This document shows, piece by piece, positions 56,101 to 56,501 of a DNA stretch of 56,501 bases. Location of the stretch: assembly GCA_018694835.1 (NCBI GenBank), contig JABHOG010000038.1, forward strand, positions 1 through 56,501. Direction: 5' to 3'. The translations under genes and the position numbers were made by a program. Numbering within the stretch: the stretch's first letter is position 1; each line of letters opens with the position of its first letter. Below the pieces are notes generated by a model, which saw nothing but the letters and a program-made list of their open reading frames with translations, was not told the origin of the DNA and searched no databases. The DNA comes from Planctomycetota bacterium (GTDB lineage: Bacteria; Planctomycetota; UBA8108; UBA1146).

Positions 56101-56501
56101 GGAGGTCGACACGTCCGATGCGATGCCACAATTATCTGAAGCGCTGTGGGCAGCCCAGGTGGCCACAGCCCCACAAAGACCGGGATCGCTGTCAAGATTC
56201 TGCGACAGTGGCAATCCACTGTAAGCAGGAGACTCATCATCGGTGACTGTGATGTCGAAGGAAGCACTGGTCGAAAGACCATTAGCATCGAAGGAAGTGT
56301 AGGTCACCGTCGTCGTACCTACCGTGAAGTTGTCCCCCGGCTGGTGAGTGCTGGAGAGCACGGCTCCAGAGCAGTTATCTGTCGTGGTCGGAAGCGTCCA
56401 GTTGATCACGGCTCCACAATCCCCAGCATCTGCGCTGTGGGTGATGCCGGAAGGCATGCCGAGCAGTTGCGGAGTTTCAGTATCTGTCACGGTGATGGTG
56501 A
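53101..56501 (-). CDS. Secreted multidomain HYR/FG-GAP/cohesin-like/dockerin-like protein (paralogue 3, N-terminus outside window)
   Basis: The frame is open to the window edge, so the N-terminus is missing; at least 1133 codons are present. From the N-terminal side: HYR-type Ig-like modules with VTDTETPQL, DNCSG and VTDSEAP motifs (56501 to about 55650); an Asn/Asp-Cys segment ending CEC; an FN3-like domain; FG-GAP-like beta-propeller repeats (GDGFGQHLAL, GDRFGEGLAL) at about 55200-54150; a cohesin-like domain (HGFTMSMSHVVGDQGLSVVD); and a dockerin-like pair (FIRGDCSNDGNINIQDSVLL, DVNDDGSINLVDPIYEL). The C-terminal plan is the same as in the two neighbours. Function unknown; adhesion or matrix role inferred. 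Confidence 0.88.
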   Translation of the reverse strand, partial: TITVTDTETPQLLGMPSGITHSADAGDCGAVINWTLPTTTDNCSGAVLSSTHQPGDNFTVGTTTVTYTSFDANGLSTSASFDITVTDDESPAYSGLPLSQNLDSDPGLCGAVATWAAHSASDNCGIASDVSTSSSGDLFDLGTSTVTMTLTDSHGNSTTHQFSITVTDSEAPVISGFDPGNNTATYTKVGVGMASLTAGKFSFAPPMPFAAGDISDNCTVSGLQGSFTIEVTGVPTAVGSVIPGDTQGDYSYGPAGTELTWMVTDSNGVSSEPILQTIIITVPDGYDCNSNGLPDPFEITEGIGGASDCNGNGLIDFPCDIETGCDWDLNQNAMLDSCECQLDLTSMVQPDGNFMISWNGFESISGLLIEREILDGMEIIEVLESDYEGSSFTDLSTPCYDGVRYTVTRVCENSRTPSVANMKTPIDNNGDPLFEPSLADLNPVVIDGNHALMASPATATSNGNVSVYERDVLGEWSKIQDLAGTQSGDGFGQHLALKEQQYLIISTPDSAPGGSVFLYRWDLNNLNYTMQGEIKPQLASGSSIDPASGDRFGEGLALDIATDRLLVGANGDDSSQVDAGAAYLFQLTSQGSFWALDQLAKLTLSASDAQVDDRLSLGHRGSLAIAGDYLVLGTDTKPNPESTADLQSPIHGQAFLFYPDNSGNWDNSSYERLEVPGVSEGQAFGSAVAMSNNTIMVAADEDSVAAENEGAIYVFQRNLDDSWSFHSSIAIDASWIDPSGGPLGFGQALAISGDQAFIGSNRETAFIFDNRCGAWAMTELMENVDPDFIHFGQHVALSGTTAWTSAAGSQTGPHSGTSQGLSFAPDPALIRTTLTEIEVHRQMLAHPEAGSFTFSASSVAGPITVYNGTVATTLEVTASIEEALTPGGSCGYAETHGFTMSMSHVVGDQGLSVVDLEALPFLGSTPDFVSPRIDNIGGGTDTGWTLGVIYSLTPPGPGGPVLDRTFDTPTDVVRASYEVVCGDWPEAGSTTLSFQDLDLGGSNGIISNQVAVGSLGYTANSGGTLTLQIENNSTNEVFIRGDCSNDGNINIQDSVLLLNHLFSGTPVDCRDASDVNDDGSINLVDPIYELMYIMGLGPVPPSPGVVCGADPTPDDLECSSFNACSQECPATP

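Noticed and set aside
44830..56501. Cellulosome with catalytic subunits
   Set aside because: Dockerin-like motifs are present, but no glycoside hydrolase or other catalytic domain is seen in the three proteins, so a cellulose-degrading complex is not supported.

Overview
The window looks like a chromosomal stretch of a free-living Gram-negative bacterium, most likely a Planctomycetota member. That placement is an inference. It rests on three large secreted proteins ending in the Asp/Asn-rich dockerin-like tail followed by a PPxP...CGADPT-type motif that is frequent in that phylum, on an EF-G whose central region resembles the spirochaete/planctomycete/deltaproteobacterial lineage, on the absence of rpmD and infA from the spc-type gene cluster, and on a moderately high GC content.

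From 294 to about 34.8 kb almost everything is on the minus strand and forms a continuous transcription/translation super-cluster. In transcription order it runs tRNA-Thr(TGT), tRNA-Tyr, tRNA-Gly(TCC), tRNA-Thr(GGT), tuf, tRNA-Trp, secE, nusG, rplKAJL, rpoBC, rpsL, rpsG, fusA, then the S10 block (rpsJ to rpsQ), the spc block (rplN to map, with secY and adk) and the alpha block (rpmJ, rpsM, rpsK, rpsD, rpoA, rplQ). Promoter-like sites lie before the first tRNA, before rpsJ (with a leader of about 600 nt) and before rpmJ. An intrinsic terminator lies between rpsG and fusA, and a long hairpin between rplL and rpoB.

From 35.0 to 41.1 kb the minus strand carries cysS, ispF, an unrecognised outer-membrane-type protein, ispD, a dGTPase-family gene and a small LysM protein. 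From 41.2 to 44.7 kb orientation is mixed: a plus-strand amidohydrolase, a minus-strand tRNA-Gly(CCC), a minus-strand exported endonuclease/exonuclease/phosphatase-fold lipoprotein and a plus-strand TatD nuclease.

From 44.8 kb to the window edge there are three consecutive minus-strand genes for large secreted, calcium-binding-type proteins. All three share a C-terminal block: a Cys-rich Asp/Asn segment, an FN3-like domain, a cohesin-like domain and a dockerin-like pair. The middle one (2006 aa) carries a giant thrombospondin-type-3-like array with higher-order repeats; the third, cut by the window end, adds HYR and FG-GAP-like repeats. This paralogous self-contained 'cohesin-like plus dockerin' family is the best candidate for an undescribed surface or extracellular system here.

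Other unusual features are phase-locked 14-bp minisatellites directly behind rplQ, a 15-bp minisatellite inside the tRNA-tuf operon, an RGG-rich N-terminal domain on ribosomal protein S5, acidic or low-complexity tails on L17, RpoC, NusG and S17, and Arg at S12 position 88, a position where Lys-to-Arg gives streptomycin resistance in other bacteria.
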